A DNA stretch of 45,001 nucleotides from Bacilli bacterium (GCA_036381315.1 DASVDB010000018.1:1-45001), one strand, 5' to 3'. Shown: positions 7,738 through 15,394, counted from the stretch's first letter. The notes: a model not told the origin generated them from the sequence alone. Numbers and translations: made by a program.

Positions 7738-8346
7738 TTACAGGATGTCCGTTCGCAAATGCGCGATCACTTCGGCGGTCGGATGAGCAAGGCACAATTG
7801 CCTGATCAGCGTGCCGTTATTCGCCAAATACGCTACTCCGGCGTCCAAACCTGCCTGTACGGCAGCCGTCTCGCCCTGGAAAAAGACCACCCCTTTGCCG
7901 CCAAAACGCTCGGAAAAGCGAATGTCCAGCTTGTCAACAAAGACCGTTTTGGCGACAATATCCGCCGCGGCAATCGCCGCTACCACCGTCTCCGTCTCCA
8001 GCAAACCGACCGCCCCCGCCGCAACCATGTCGACTGTATCCGGGCCGCCCGCGGAAGACGGCGCGCGCAGCGCGGCGATGACTTGCCCGCTGGGATTGCC
8101 GAGCATATACACGTCCAAAACGGAATATCCATTCGCGGAAATATGCTCGATTGCCGCCTGCACGGCGCCAAAACTGCCGGCAATCAAGAGCAAATATTTG
8201 CCGGGATTCACAACCTGTCCTCGGCGCGGTTCAACCCGGACTGTTTTCATGATCGCGTCAAGCGCCGCGATTCCTTCCACGACGCTGCCGAATTCCAACA
8301 AGCCAAGCGCCGTTTGCCGCTGTTCATGATCTGTCATTCGCTTCAT
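7738..8346 (-). CDS. BMC-T tandem-domain shell protein (PduT-like)
   Basis: This 202-residue protein consists of two consecutive BMC domains: ALGLLEFGSVVEGIAALDA from residue 13 and AVGLLETETVVAAIAAADI from about residue 110. It should form a pseudohexameric trimer in the shell. In PduT a 4Fe-4S cluster is held by Cys in CPGK; here the motif is NPGK (Asn47), so the cluster is not expected and the pore may serve metabolites. The ATG at 8346 overlaps the vertex-protein gene by 23 nt and has AAGG five to eight bases upstream; a second ATG three codons later is possible. It is the last shell gene, 24 nt ahead of the flavoprotein gene. Confidence 0.9.
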   Translation of the reverse strand: MKRMTDHEQRQTALGLLEFGSVVEGIAALDAIMKTVRVEPRRGQVVNPGKYLLLIAGSFGAVQAAIEHISANGYSVLDVYMLGNPSGQVIAALRAPSSAGGPDTVDMVAAGAVGLLETETVVAAIAAADIVAKTVFVDKLDIRFSERFGGKGVVFFQGETAAVQAGLDAGVAYLANNGTLIRQLCLAHPTAEVIAHLRTDIL

Positions 8347-8599
8347 CCAGCCTTATTTGATCAACGATTCCAACGATGATGGCATCCGCAACGGATTCGG
8401 GATTGCCCGCGGCAATGCGCGCCGAGCTTCCGGTCGAGATGATGACTTTGTCCCCGATTCCCGCCCCGATCGCGTCAACGGCCACAACAACGCCGTCCTC
8501 ATCCGTGTATAACGGCCTAACAATTAAAAACTTCGCACCTACCAATTTATCATGCTTGCGCGTGCTCACCAGGGAGCCGACAACTTTTCCCAAAATCAT
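8324..8599 (-). CDS. BMC vertex protein, EutN/CcmL family
   Basis: This 91-residue protein is of the EutN/PduN/CcmL family, whose pentamers cap the vertices of microcompartment shells. The start MILGKVVGSLVSTRKHD is the family hallmark, followed by LVGAKFLIVRPL and the VAVDAIGAGIGDKVIISTGSSAR core; length is typical. The ATG at 8599 follows AAAGGA by nine bases. It lies 35 nt after pduL and its end overlaps the BMC-T start, indicating tight co-translation. Only one vertex gene is present in the window; some shells encode three. Confidence 0.93.
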   Translation of the reverse strand: MILGKVVGSLVSTRKHDKLVGAKFLIVRPLYTDEDGVVVAVDAIGAGIGDKVIISTGSSARIAAGNPESVADAIIVGIVDQIRLDEANDRS

Positions 8600-8634
8600 G
8601 TTTACACATCCTTTGCAGGATCGGCTTCGCGCCT

Positions 8635-9306
8635 TTACTTCCGCAGCAGTTTGACGATATCGCCGGTTTTCAGTCCCAACGCGTTGGCGTCATCGGTGTC
8701 AAGATGCATCTCGACCGTATAGGTGTCTTTCACCCGCACCTGCACGTCCAGGAGAATCGCGGGCTTGGCGGAATGCTCGACCAAAACGTCCACCTTTTGA
8801 TTATGCGCAACCTGATAGCGTTTCGCTTCCGCGGGGCTAAAATGGATATGGCGATTCGCGATGATGCATCCTTCCGAAAGCCGCAATGTTCCTTTGGGGC
8901 CGACCAACGTAATCGGCGCCGATCCGGCCACATTGCCCGACTCGCGTACAGGAGGCGCAAGTCCCAAATAGCGGGCGTCGGTCGCGGACAATTCAATCTG
9001 GCAAACGGAGCGCAGCGGGCCCAAAATTCTGACCCGTTCAAGTTTCCTCCCGTTGGCTCCGACAAGCGTAACGGTTTCGTTCGCCGCAAACTCTTTGCGC
9101 ATCGACAGATCGTTGCGCTTGGTCAGTTGGTAGCCCGCGCCAAACAGCGCTTCCAACGCGTCTTTTGTCACGTGCAGATGCCTTGCCGAAACGCCGACGC
9201 GAATCTGATCGGGAATTTCCGCGCCGATATTCCCGCTTTCGGACAGCTTCAGGATTTCTTTCACGACTTCGCGCGTGATTAATTGGATCAATTCATCATC
9301 TTGCAA
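8635..9306 (-). CDS. pduL: PduL-type phosphotransacylase
   Basis: This 223-residue phosphate acyltransferase interconverts acyl-CoA and acyl phosphate inside the microcompartment, recycling CoA for the aldehyde dehydrogenase. Two PduL signature motifs holding the metal-binding histidines are visible: SARHLHV near residue 43 and ANRHIHFSPAEA near residue 150. Residues 3-20 (DDELIQLITREVVKEILK) form an amphipathic helix typical of an encapsulation peptide. The start is TTG at 9306 with GGTGAT upstream; no ATG fits the N-terminal helix. It follows the last BMC-H gene by 21 nt. The product should be acetyl phosphate if the aldehyde is acetaldehyde. Confidence 0.93.
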   Translation of the reverse strand: MQDDELIQLITREVVKEILKLSESGNIGAEIPDQIRVGVSARHLHVTKDALEALFGAGYQLTKRNDLSMRKEFAANETVTLVGANGRKLERVRILGPLRSVCQIELSATDARYLGLAPPVRESGNVAGSAPITLVGPKGTLRLSEGCIIANRHIHFSPAEAKRYQVAHNQKVDVLVEHSAKPAILLDVQVRVKDTYTVEMHLDTDDANALGLKTGDIVKLLRK

Positions 9307-9327
9307 CGATTATCACCGCGTTTACAG

Positions 9328-9606
9328 TTATTTGGCGGACGGCAAAATTTTCTCCAGATCGGCATGCGGACGCGGAATCACATGGGCGGCGATCAGTTCG
9401 CCCAACCGTTGCGCCGCTTCCGCGCCGACTTCGGTAGCCGCTTTCACGGCGCCGACATCGCCGCGGATAAAGACGCTGATCAATCCGGAGCCGATTTGCT
9501 CCTTGCCCACAACCGTAACGTTGGCTGCCTTTACCATCGCGTCGGCGGCTTCGATTGCCGCCGTCAAACCCCGCACTTCAACCATTCCCAAGCATTCCTG
9601 GCTCAT
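9328..9606 (-). CDS. BMC-H shell protein (copy 1)
   Basis: This 92-residue single-domain shell protein starts [13 protein letters not shown] and contains the canonical [19 protein letters not shown] core and the HVIPRPH motif near the C-terminus. Hexamers of such proteins tile the facets. The ATG at 9606 follows GGAGGG by seven bases and lies within the 3' end of the preceding shell gene (29-nt overlap in a different frame); the longer open frame upstream is antisense-like spill-over into that gene. It is closely similar to the shell protein at 9961-10236 and both are probably the main facet components. Confidence 0.93.
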   Translation of the reverse strand: MSQECLGMVEVRGLTAAIEAADAMVKAANVTVVGKEQIGSGLISVFIRGDVGAVKAATEVGAEAAQRLGELIAAHVIPRPHADLEKILPSAK

Positions 9607-9952
9607 CTTTTTTCCCTCCGGTTTTTTTGGCTTTGCTTTTGGATTTGCGTTTTGCTTGCTCCGATTTCGGTTTATAAATAAATTTGGCAATTTCCGGATG
9701 CGGCTTGACAATCACTTCCGCGGCGACCACTTTGCCGATTTGGCCCGCCGCGGCAATTCCCGCCGCGAGCGCCGCCTGAACGCTGCTTGCGTCTCCGTCG
9801 ACAATGACCGTCACCAGCCTGCTCCCCAGTTTTTTCTCGCAGTGCACCACATGCACCTGCGCCGCTTTCAGCATTTGATCCAACGCGTGAATCGCCGCCG
9901 CAAAGCTTTTGACTTCCAGGATAGCGATGGATTTCCCTTGCAATAAAGCCAC
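9578..9952 (-). CDS. BMC-H shell protein with Lys-rich C-terminal tail
   Basis: This 124-residue protein has a BMC domain at residues 7-90 ([19 protein letters not shown], then [14 protein letters not shown] and IVKPHPEI) and a tail of about 30 residues very rich in Lys and Ser. The tail departs from ordinary facet proteins and could bind cargo, nucleic acid or polyphosphate, or connect compartments to each other; this is inference. The start is uncertain: GTG at 9952 begins the frame, but a TTG at 9943 sits better behind GAGGTGG. The pore-region sequence differs from the other three shell paralogues, suggesting a specialised role. It is 8 nt after the preceding shell gene and overlaps the next. 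Confidence 0.88.
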   Translation of the reverse strand: MALLQGKSIAILEVKSFAAAIHALDQMLKAAQVHVVHCEKKLGSRLVTVIVDGDASSVQAALAAGIAAAGQIGKVVAAEVIVKPHPEIAKFIYKPKSEQAKRKSKSKAKKTGGKKDEPGMLGNG

Positions 9953-9960
9953 CTCGCCTC

Positions 9961-10236
9961 TTATTTTGCCTGCGGGAGAATCGCTTCCGTTTCCTCATGC
10001 GGGCGCGGAATGACATGCACCGCAATCAATTCGCCCAATTTTTGCGCCGCTTCCGCTCCGGCTTCCGTTGCCGATTTCACGGCGCCCACGTCGCCGCGCA
10101 CCAGTATCGTCACCAATCCGGAGCCGATTTTTTCCATTCCCACCAACTCGACGTTGGCCGCTTTCAGCATCGTGTCGGCGCCTTCGATCGCCGCCACCAG
10201 GCCTTTTGTTTCGATGATTCCCAGTGCTTCTTTCAT
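9961..10236 (-). CDS. BMC-H shell protein (copy 3)
   Basis: This 91-residue facet protein of the canonical PduA/PduJ/EutM type starts with [19 protein letters not shown] and has [19 protein letters not shown] in the pore region and HVIPRPHEE near the end. It is nearly the same as the copy at 9328-9606 over the whole domain. The ATG at 10236 follows AAGGAGG by 11 bases. A 62-nt gap separates it from the upstream shell gene, the largest gap within the shell cluster. Confidence 0.94.
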   Translation of the reverse strand: MKEALGIIETKGLVAAIEGADTMLKAANVELVGMEKIGSGLVTILVRGDVGAVKSATEAGAEAAQKLGELIAVHVIPRPHEETEAILPQAK

Positions 10237-10298
10237 TTTGTGTAAACCTCCTTAAAATTGGTTGATTGTATGCCAAGTTAAAACGCGACTTCCCTATT

Positions 10299-10613
10299 TT
10301 ATTGCGGCCCGACCGTAGTTCTTTTGACGATTTCATCCAACTGGCCGCTTGGACGCGGAATCACATGCGCGAGAATGCCGTCGCCGCAAATTTTTCGCGC
10401 GGCTTTCTTCCCTGCCGCCACCGCTTCCATCACGGCGGAAACTTCACCGCGCAGCTTGACCACGACCGTCACCGGAATGGCGCCGCTCTCTCCAAGCGGG
10501 CGCGTATCCTCCATGGAGAAGATTTCCACCGGGGCAACTTTGGCCGCGGCATCGGCAGCGACAAGAGCCGCCGTAAAACCGCGCACTTCAATCAAACCGA
10601 TTGCTTTGTCCAA
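10299..10613 (-). CDS. BMC-H shell protein (longer variant)
   Basis: This 104-residue single BMC-domain protein starts with MDKAIGLIEVRGFTAALVAAD. Between strands it carries a longer, acidic insertion (MEDTRPLGESGAIPV, about residues 34-48) absent from the other paralogues, and it keeps HVIPRP near the end. The insertion lies close to where the pore loop should be, so its hexamer may have a different channel. The start is TTG at 10613, five bases after GGAGGGG. It is the first shell gene, 13 nt after the aldehyde dehydrogenase gene. Confidence 0.9.
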   Translation of the reverse strand: MDKAIGLIEVRGFTAALVAADAAAKVAPVEIFSMEDTRPLGESGAIPVTVVVKLRGEVSAVMEAVAAGKKAARKICGDGILAHVIPRPSGQLDEIVKRTTVGPQ

Positions 10614-10626
10614 GTTGTCCCCTCCG

Positions 10627-12261
10627 TTACTTCACATTCAGCCCGCCGCCGCTCAGCACAAACCGGCGCTTGCGGGCAAACGATCGCGCCGAGGTTAGCC
10701 CTTCGCCCGTCGGACCGGCAATCGTATACGTGCAAAATCCTTCGCCTTCGATGCCGATCGAAGCGAACGACGGGCCGTTGGCGACAAACACGGTTGTCTG
10801 GATGCGCCGCGCAAATTCCGTGATCCGTCCGATATGGTTGGAATGAATGTGCGCCGAATGCCGGTTGCCTTTTTCCACCTTGACCGCGGCTTCCACCGCG
10901 TCGGTGAAGCTGTTCACGCGAACGACCGGCAAAATCGGCATCATCAATTCTTCCATGACGAACGGATGGTCCAGATCGGTTTCGCACAAAATGCAGCGAA
11001 TGCCGCCGTCATCTTGTACGCCGAGCGCGTTTAAAAATTTCGCGACATCCTTGCCGACCCACTCTTTCTTGATCCCGACTTCCCTTGGGTGAAGCGGAAG
11101 GACGCAGCCCGGCGCCTGCTGTTCTTTTTGCGCCGTCAGCACAAGCTCGGCAAGCTTGCGGATCTCCTCTTTCGCGGCGATATATCCGCCGTTTTTGGAA
11201 AAGTGATACAGTAGGTCATCGGCAACGTCTTGAACGACGATTACCGCTTTTTCCGAAATGCAGGGCAAATTGTTGTCGAGCGTAGCCCCTGCCAAAATAT
11301 CGCGCGCGGCTTTTTCCAAATTGGCCGTCTCGTCCACAATGACGGGCGGATTGCCGGCTCCTGCGCAAATGGTCTTTTTGCCGGATTTCAGCATCGCTTG
11401 CATCAAATTCGGCCCGCCGGTGCCGACCAGCAATTTCACCTGCGGATGGTCAAACAGCTGTTGCGATGTTGCCAGCGTCGGCTGGGCGACGGTGACCGCA
11501 ATGTTGGCGGGACCGCCGGCGCTTACGACAGCTTCGTTGATTTTGCGCACGGCGTGTTGCGATGTGCGGTTTGCGCCGGGATGCGGGTTGAAGACGACGA
11601 CATTGCCCGCCGCCAGCATGCCGATCGTGTTGCACAGAATCGTTTCGCTCGGGTTGGTCGACGGGGTAATCGCCCCGATCACGCCGTACGGCGAATATTC
11701 GATCAGCGTCACGCCAGCGTCTCCCGCAAACGTTTCCGTGGCCAAATCCGCTGTGCCCGGCGTAAGATCGGCGACGACCAAATGCTTTGTGACCTTGTCC
11801 GGAAAATTGCCCATGCCTGTTTCTTCCACGCCCATTTTGGCGAAAACTTCCGCTTCCTTACGTATCATCTCCTTGATGGCCAGGATGTACATTTCGCGTT
11901 CTTTTATCGTCCGTTTGGATAGCTCGCCGTAAGCGATCTGCGCCGCCCGGATCGCTTCTTCCATCGTGGCGAAAATTCCCGGGCCCGCATCAGGGGCGGA
12001 CGGCATGTCCCTATTTGCCTTCACGATGCCGGGCAGCGGGCCGGCCGCAGGCTTTGCGGCAGGAGCGGCGGATTGCCGAACGGCGTTTGCCGTCATGCTT
12101 TCCGCGAACGATTTCACCACTCCCGGCAGATTGTTGAATGAGGATGCGGGTTTTGGCGCCGCCGGCTCTTTTTCGGCCGGTTCGGGCTGCTCATTCAAGC
12201 TCTCCTGGATGTTCAACATCACCTTTTCGATAATCTGCTGAATTTGCGATTCACTGACCAA
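10627..12261 (-). CDS. CoA-acylating aldehyde dehydrogenase (PduP/EutE family)
   Basis: This 544-residue enzyme oxidises an aldehyde to acyl-CoA with NAD+ and CoA. Residues 1-22 form an amphipathic helix (SESQIQQIIEKVMLNIQESL) like known encapsulation peptides, followed by a Pro/Ala/Glu-rich linker of about 70 residues and then the aldehyde dehydrogenase domain from about residue 95. The catalytic cysteine is Cys334 in DNNLPCISEK; EEAIRAAQIAY and AGAGNPPVIVD are family motifs. It is about 80 residues longer than typical PduP/EutE because of the linker, which also holds two short similar segments (LPGVVK and LPGIVK). The start is TTG at 12261 with GGAG upstream. In the proposed pathway it converts acetaldehyde from the aldolase to acetyl-CoA. 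Confidence 0.94.
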   Translation of the reverse strand: MVSESQIQQIIEKVMLNIQESLNEQPEPAEKEPAAPKPASSFNNLPGVVKSFAESMTANAVRQSAAPAAKPAAGPLPGIVKANRDMPSAPDAGPGIFATMEEAIRAAQIAYGELSKRTIKEREMYILAIKEMIRKEAEVFAKMGVEETGMGNFPDKVTKHLVVADLTPGTADLATETFAGDAGVTLIEYSPYGVIGAITPSTNPSETILCNTIGMLAAGNVVVFNPHPGANRTSQHAVRKINEAVVSAGGPANIAVTVAQPTLATSQQLFDHPQVKLLVGTGGPNLMQAMLKSGKKTICAGAGNPPVIVDETANLEKAARDILAGATLDNNLPCISEKAVIVVQDVADDLLYHFSKNGGYIAAKEEIRKLAELVLTAQKEQQAPGCVLPLHPREVGIKKEWVGKDVAKFLNALGVQDDGGIRCILCETDLDHPFVMEELMMPILPVVRVNSFTDAVEAAVKVEKGNRHSAHIHSNHIGRITEFARRIQTTVFVANGPSFASIGIEGEGFCTYTIAGPTGEGLTSARSFARKRRFVLSGGGLNVK

Positions 12262-12267
12262 AACCGT

Positions 12268-13089
12268 TCACTCCTTCTTGCCCGACTTAAGCTGTTTCAG
12301 TACAGCAGCCGTTACTCTGGCGACAATTTGCTCCAGTTGTTCATTGCTGAGATGATCGGACTTGTCGGCATGTTGCGGCGGTCGGGGGAGACACGCGGAC
12401 AACTCGTCCCGGCAAGGCACCCCGGAAGGCGTTGCGCCGGGTATGCCCATCTTCTTTTTCAAATCGACCAATTGCGCAACCCGCTCCGTCGACAACTCCC
12501 GGTTGCCGCCCATTTGCCGCGCTATCCAGTTGATTTTCGCGTAAAATTCCAACGATTCCATCAAATTCGCGGCGACGGTCAAATTTTTGCCCCAAGTGAG
12601 CGCGCCGTGGTTTTCCAACAACACTCCCTGATGATTGCCGACATATTTGGCCACGGATCGGGAAAGCTCTTCCGTCGAGGGGGTGCCGTATTCCGCTACG
12701 GGAATCGTGCCCAACAGCACGATGGACTCCGGCATCAACGCCTGATCAAGCGGAATTCCGGCGACGGCGAAAGCGGTGGCGAACGGCGGATGCGCATGCA
12801 CAACGGCGCGTATTTCCGGATTTTCCCGATAAACGCCCAAATGCATCTTGATCTCGGAAGTCGGCTTTAGTCTGCCGGACAACACGTCGCCATTGCCGTT
12901 CACTTTGATCAGCATGTCGGGCTTCAACAAATTTTTGCTTACGCCGGTCGGCGTGACCCAATATTGATCGGGGCCGACTTTGACCGAAATATTTCCGTCA
13001 TTTGCCGTGACCAGGCCTTTTTCGTATATCGTTTTGCCCACCGTGCAAATATCCTGTTTGATTTTGAATTCCGACAGTTCTGGCTGCAA
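12268..13089 (-). CDS. Class II aldolase with C-terminal encapsulation-like helix
   Basis: This 273-residue protein is of the FucA/AraD class II aldolase family. Motifs: NDGN at 30-33, the catalytic acid in TSEIKMH (Glu79), metal ligands His98 and His100 in VVHAHPPF, and His161 in ENHGALTWG. The aldolase core ends near residue 218; a linker with Pro and Ser follows, then a strongly amphipathic helix at about 248-270 (SNEQLEQIVARVTAAVLKQL) resembling encapsulation peptides. TTG at 13089 is chosen because GGAGGTG lies 8 nt upstream and overlaps the mtnA stop. Following kinase and isomerase genes, the expected reaction is cleavage of 5-deoxyribulose-1-phosphate (or the methylthio analogue) to DHAP and an aldehyde. 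A fuculose- or rhamnulose-phosphate aldolase would share the fold. Confidence 0.92.
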   Translation of the reverse strand: MQPELSEFKIKQDICTVGKTIYEKGLVTANDGNISVKVGPDQYWVTPTGVSKNLLKPDMLIKVNGNGDVLSGRLKPTSEIKMHLGVYRENPEIRAVVHAHPPFATAFAVAGIPLDQALMPESIVLLGTIPVAEYGTPSTEELSRSVAKYVGNHQGVLLENHGALTWGKNLTVAANLMESLEFYAKINWIARQMGGNRELSTERVAQLVDLKKKMGIPGATPSGVPCRDELSACLPRPPQHADKSDHLSNEQLEQIVARVTAAVLKQLKSGKKE

Positions 13090-13096
13090 TTGCGGA

Positions 13097-14152
13097 TCAC
13101 CTCCCCCCGCTTTTGGCTGCCGCCAGCGCACCCATGTATGGCGGCCTGATGACGCCTTTTTCCGTGATGATGGCGGTAATCAGCTCGTGGGGCGTAACAT
13201 CGAACGCCGGATTGAACACTTTCGTGCCGACTGGCGCCGTCTGTTTGCCGAAGCCTTGCGTAATTTCTTCCGCCTTGCGTTCCTCAATCGGAATTTCCGC
13301 TCCCGACGCGATGGACATATCAACGGTGGACAACGGCGCGGCGACATAAAACGGGATGCGGTGCGCCTTGGCCAACAGCGCGAGCCCGTATGTGCCGATC
13401 TTGTTGGCCGTGTCGCCGTTTGCCGCAACGCGGTCGCAACCGACGATCACCGCCTGCACCCAGCCTTTTTGCATCACATAAGCCGCCATATTGTCCGCAA
13501 TCAGCGTTACGTCGATTCCGGCCCGCTGCAGCTCCCACGTCGTAAGTCTGGCGCCTTGCAAAAGCGGGCGCGTCTCGTCGGCGAACACCCGCACGGACCG
13601 CCCTTGCTCATGCGCCAAAAAAAGCGGAGCGAGCGCCGTGCCGTATTTCGCCGTGGCGATGCCGCCGGCGTTGCAGTGCGTCAGCACGTGCACTTCCTGC
13701 GGAAACAGCGTAAGCGCATGTTCGCCGATAGCGCGGCAGACCGCTTCGTCTTCATCGCGAATCGCATGCGCTTCTTTCTGCAAAATCGCCTTGATCCGGG
13801 GCACAGGCAAATCCTTGGCGTTTTTCGCGCAGTCTTTCATGCGGTTCAACGCCCAAAAAAGGTTGACCGCCGTCGGCCGCGAGGTCGCCAAATAATCGGC
13901 ATGCTCCTCCAACGCCCGATAAAATTCGGCAAAGCCGGTTTCCGGCGCATCCTTGATGCCAAGCAGCAAACCGTAAGCTGCCGCGATGCCGATGGCGGGA
14001 GCGCCTCTTACTTTAAGCTCTTTAATCGCCTCCCAAACGCCCTTGACCGTCGTGATCTCGATATATGTTTCGGCCAAGGGCAGTTGCGTCTGGTCCAATA
14101 TTATCAATTTTTGCCCGTCAAAACGGACGGATTGAACGGCATCATTCGGCAT
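13097..14152 (-). CDS. mtnA: MtnA-family aldose-1-phosphate isomerase
   Basis: This 351-residue protein belongs to the methylthioribose-1-phosphate isomerase family. It keeps RGAPAIG (residues 49-55), the catalytic Cys160 in LTHCNAGGIAT, the DETRPLLQGARLT segment, and catalytic Asp240 in GCDRVAANGD, matching the positions in Bacillus MtnA. It should isomerise a 5-substituted ribose-1-phosphate to the ribulose-1-phosphate. Family members are known to act on 5-methylthioribose-1-P and 5-deoxyribose-1-P. Here it sits between kinase (6-nt gap) and aldolase, with no other methionine salvage genes (mtnB, mtnW, mtnX, mtnD) in the window, favouring the aldolase-type disposal route. The ATG at 14152 follows AAAGGAG. 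Confidence 0.93.
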   Translation of the reverse strand: MPNDAVQSVRFDGQKLIILDQTQLPLAETYIEITTVKGVWEAIKELKVRGAPAIGIAAAYGLLLGIKDAPETGFAEFYRALEEHADYLATSRPTAVNLFWALNRMKDCAKNAKDLPVPRIKAILQKEAHAIRDEDEAVCRAIGEHALTLFPQEVHVLTHCNAGGIATAKYGTALAPLFLAHEQGRSVRVFADETRPLLQGARLTTWELQRAGIDVTLIADNMAAYVMQKGWVQAVIVGCDRVAANGDTANKIGTYGLALLAKAHRIPFYVAAPLSTVDMSIASGAEIPIEERKAEEITQGFGKQTAPVGTKVFNPAFDVTPHELITAIITEKGVIRPPYMGALAAAKSGGR

Positions 14153-14158
14153 GAATGC

Positions 14159-15361
14159 TCAAACTCCTTTGATCATCTCGGTCAGCATTTCGACATTCGC
14201 GATTTTTTCCCGCTTCATGATCAGCAATTGCCCGATTTTGAGCGCCAATCGTTGCGCGCTTGCGCGTTTTGCCGCATCCGGAATTTGATCGATATCCGCC
14301 ACATGCGCCAAACCGTGGATACGGCGAATCATTTTGCATCCGGCAAAACCTACGGTTTCGGCAAATACATACGACAGATAGATGTCCTGGAACCCGGGGC
14401 GGGAGAATATGTAGTCCTTGCACTCCGACAGCATCAGCCTACGGAACTTCGCATCAAATTTAAGCCAGATATCCGCGATCATGGAAAGCAGGCGTTCCCT
14501 TACTTCCCGCAGCTCCTGCGCATGATCCGCCCATCCTTCCTGCGCGCAATAATTCAGCAACAAATTGGCCAACACCGCGCCGATATCAAATCCCATCGGC
14601 CCGTAATAGGCAAACTCAGGATCGATAACTTTCAGCGCGTCTTCCTTGATGAAAATGCTGCCCGTATGCAAATCTCCGTGCAAGAGCGCATCCGCCCTCG
14701 TCATGAAGTGGTATTTCAGTTTGGCCACTTCCAGTTTTAACGGCTCATTGTCCCAGAGCGCGGCGACATCGGCGGCGATCTCCTCCGGGATATTGTTTTC
14801 CGGCGCGTCGTAATACGGTTGGGTAAAAATCAAGTCCTCGGAAATTTTGCACAACTCGGGATTGATGAACTTGCCCACATTTTCCTTTTTGGCAAACGGA
14901 GGCAAATACAAATCCGACGTGTAAAAGAGCGTTTTGGCCAAAAATTCGCTGATTTGTTCGGCAAAATGCGGATACGCGTTTTTTTCGATCAATCCTTTGC
15001 GCATAATCTTGTAATCCGACAAATCTTCCATTACAAACAAACTCATGCCGTGATCAACATGAAAAATCCGCGGAGTATATTCCGGGCAAAGCTTCGCCTG
15101 AACTTGCAGCGCTTCCGATTCGATGCGCGAACGGTCGACGGTAAGCGGCATCGATTCGCCGACGACGCGGGCGTAAGGCAGCGCCTGTTTGAGTACGACG
15201 CTTTTTCCCGTAACATCGTCTTTGATGATAAAAACAAGATTCAAGTTGCCGTCGCCGACTTCCTTGGCCGAGAGTTTCGCGCCTTGCGCAAACAATCCCG
15301 GAATTTGCCGCACATATTCAACCACTGACGGCACCGTCAATGTCCGATAATTTTCCGCCAT
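14159..15361 (-). CDS. mtnK: Methylthioribose-kinase-family sugar kinase
   Basis: This 400-residue kinase has the protein-kinase-like fold of MtnK. The catalytic loop HGDLHTGSIF places Asp230 as base, and DPEFAYYGPMGFDIG (Asp247, Glu249) binds the metal; KQALPY near residue 58 holds the ATP lysine. Length equals Bacillus MtnK (about 397). It should phosphorylate the anomeric oxygen of methylthioribose or 5-deoxyribose. It is the first gene of the microcompartment operon, with AAGGAGG eight bases before the ATG and a good sigma-A promoter upstream. No SAM riboswitch fits in the short leader, unlike the methionine-salvage mtnKA operon of Bacillus subtilis, so regulation and probably the role differ. 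Confidence 0.92.
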   Translation of the reverse strand: MAENYRTLTVPSVVEYVRQIPGLFAQGAKLSAKEVGDGNLNLVFIIKDDVTGKSVVLKQALPYARVVGESMPLTVDRSRIESEALQVQAKLCPEYTPRIFHVDHGMSLFVMEDLSDYKIMRKGLIEKNAYPHFAEQISEFLAKTLFYTSDLYLPPFAKKENVGKFINPELCKISEDLIFTQPYYDAPENNIPEEIAADVAALWDNEPLKLEVAKLKYHFMTRADALLHGDLHTGSIFIKEDALKVIDPEFAYYGPMGFDIGAVLANLLLNYCAQEGWADHAQELREVRERLLSMIADIWLKFDAKFRRLMLSECKDYIFSRPGFQDIYLSYVFAETVGFAGCKMIRRIHGLAHVADIDQIPDAAKRASAQRLALKIGQLLIMKREKIANVEMLTEMIKGV

Positions 15362-15372
15362 GTGCGATCCTC

Positions 15373-15394
15373 CTTAGCTTGATTTCCAACTAAG
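15373..15394 (-). promoter_or_regulatory. Leader hairpin next to the mtnK ribosome binding site
   Basis: On the minus strand CTTAGTTG and CAAGCTAAG can pair around a GAAAT loop with one bulged G. The 3' arm runs directly into the AGGAGG of the first operon gene, so folding could limit access to the binding site. The hairpin is short (eight pairs) and its role is only suggested by position. Confidence 0.35.

Noticed and set aside
12980-14740. Long plus-strand open frame of 586 codons opposite mtnA and mtnK
   Set aside because: It is the antisense shadow of two well-conserved genes; its translation is Arg/His-rich without domains and has no binding site.
13097-15361. Classical methionine salvage operon
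   Set aside because: Only the kinase and isomerase are present; dehydratase, enolase and dioxygenase genes are missing and aldolase plus BMC genes follow instead.
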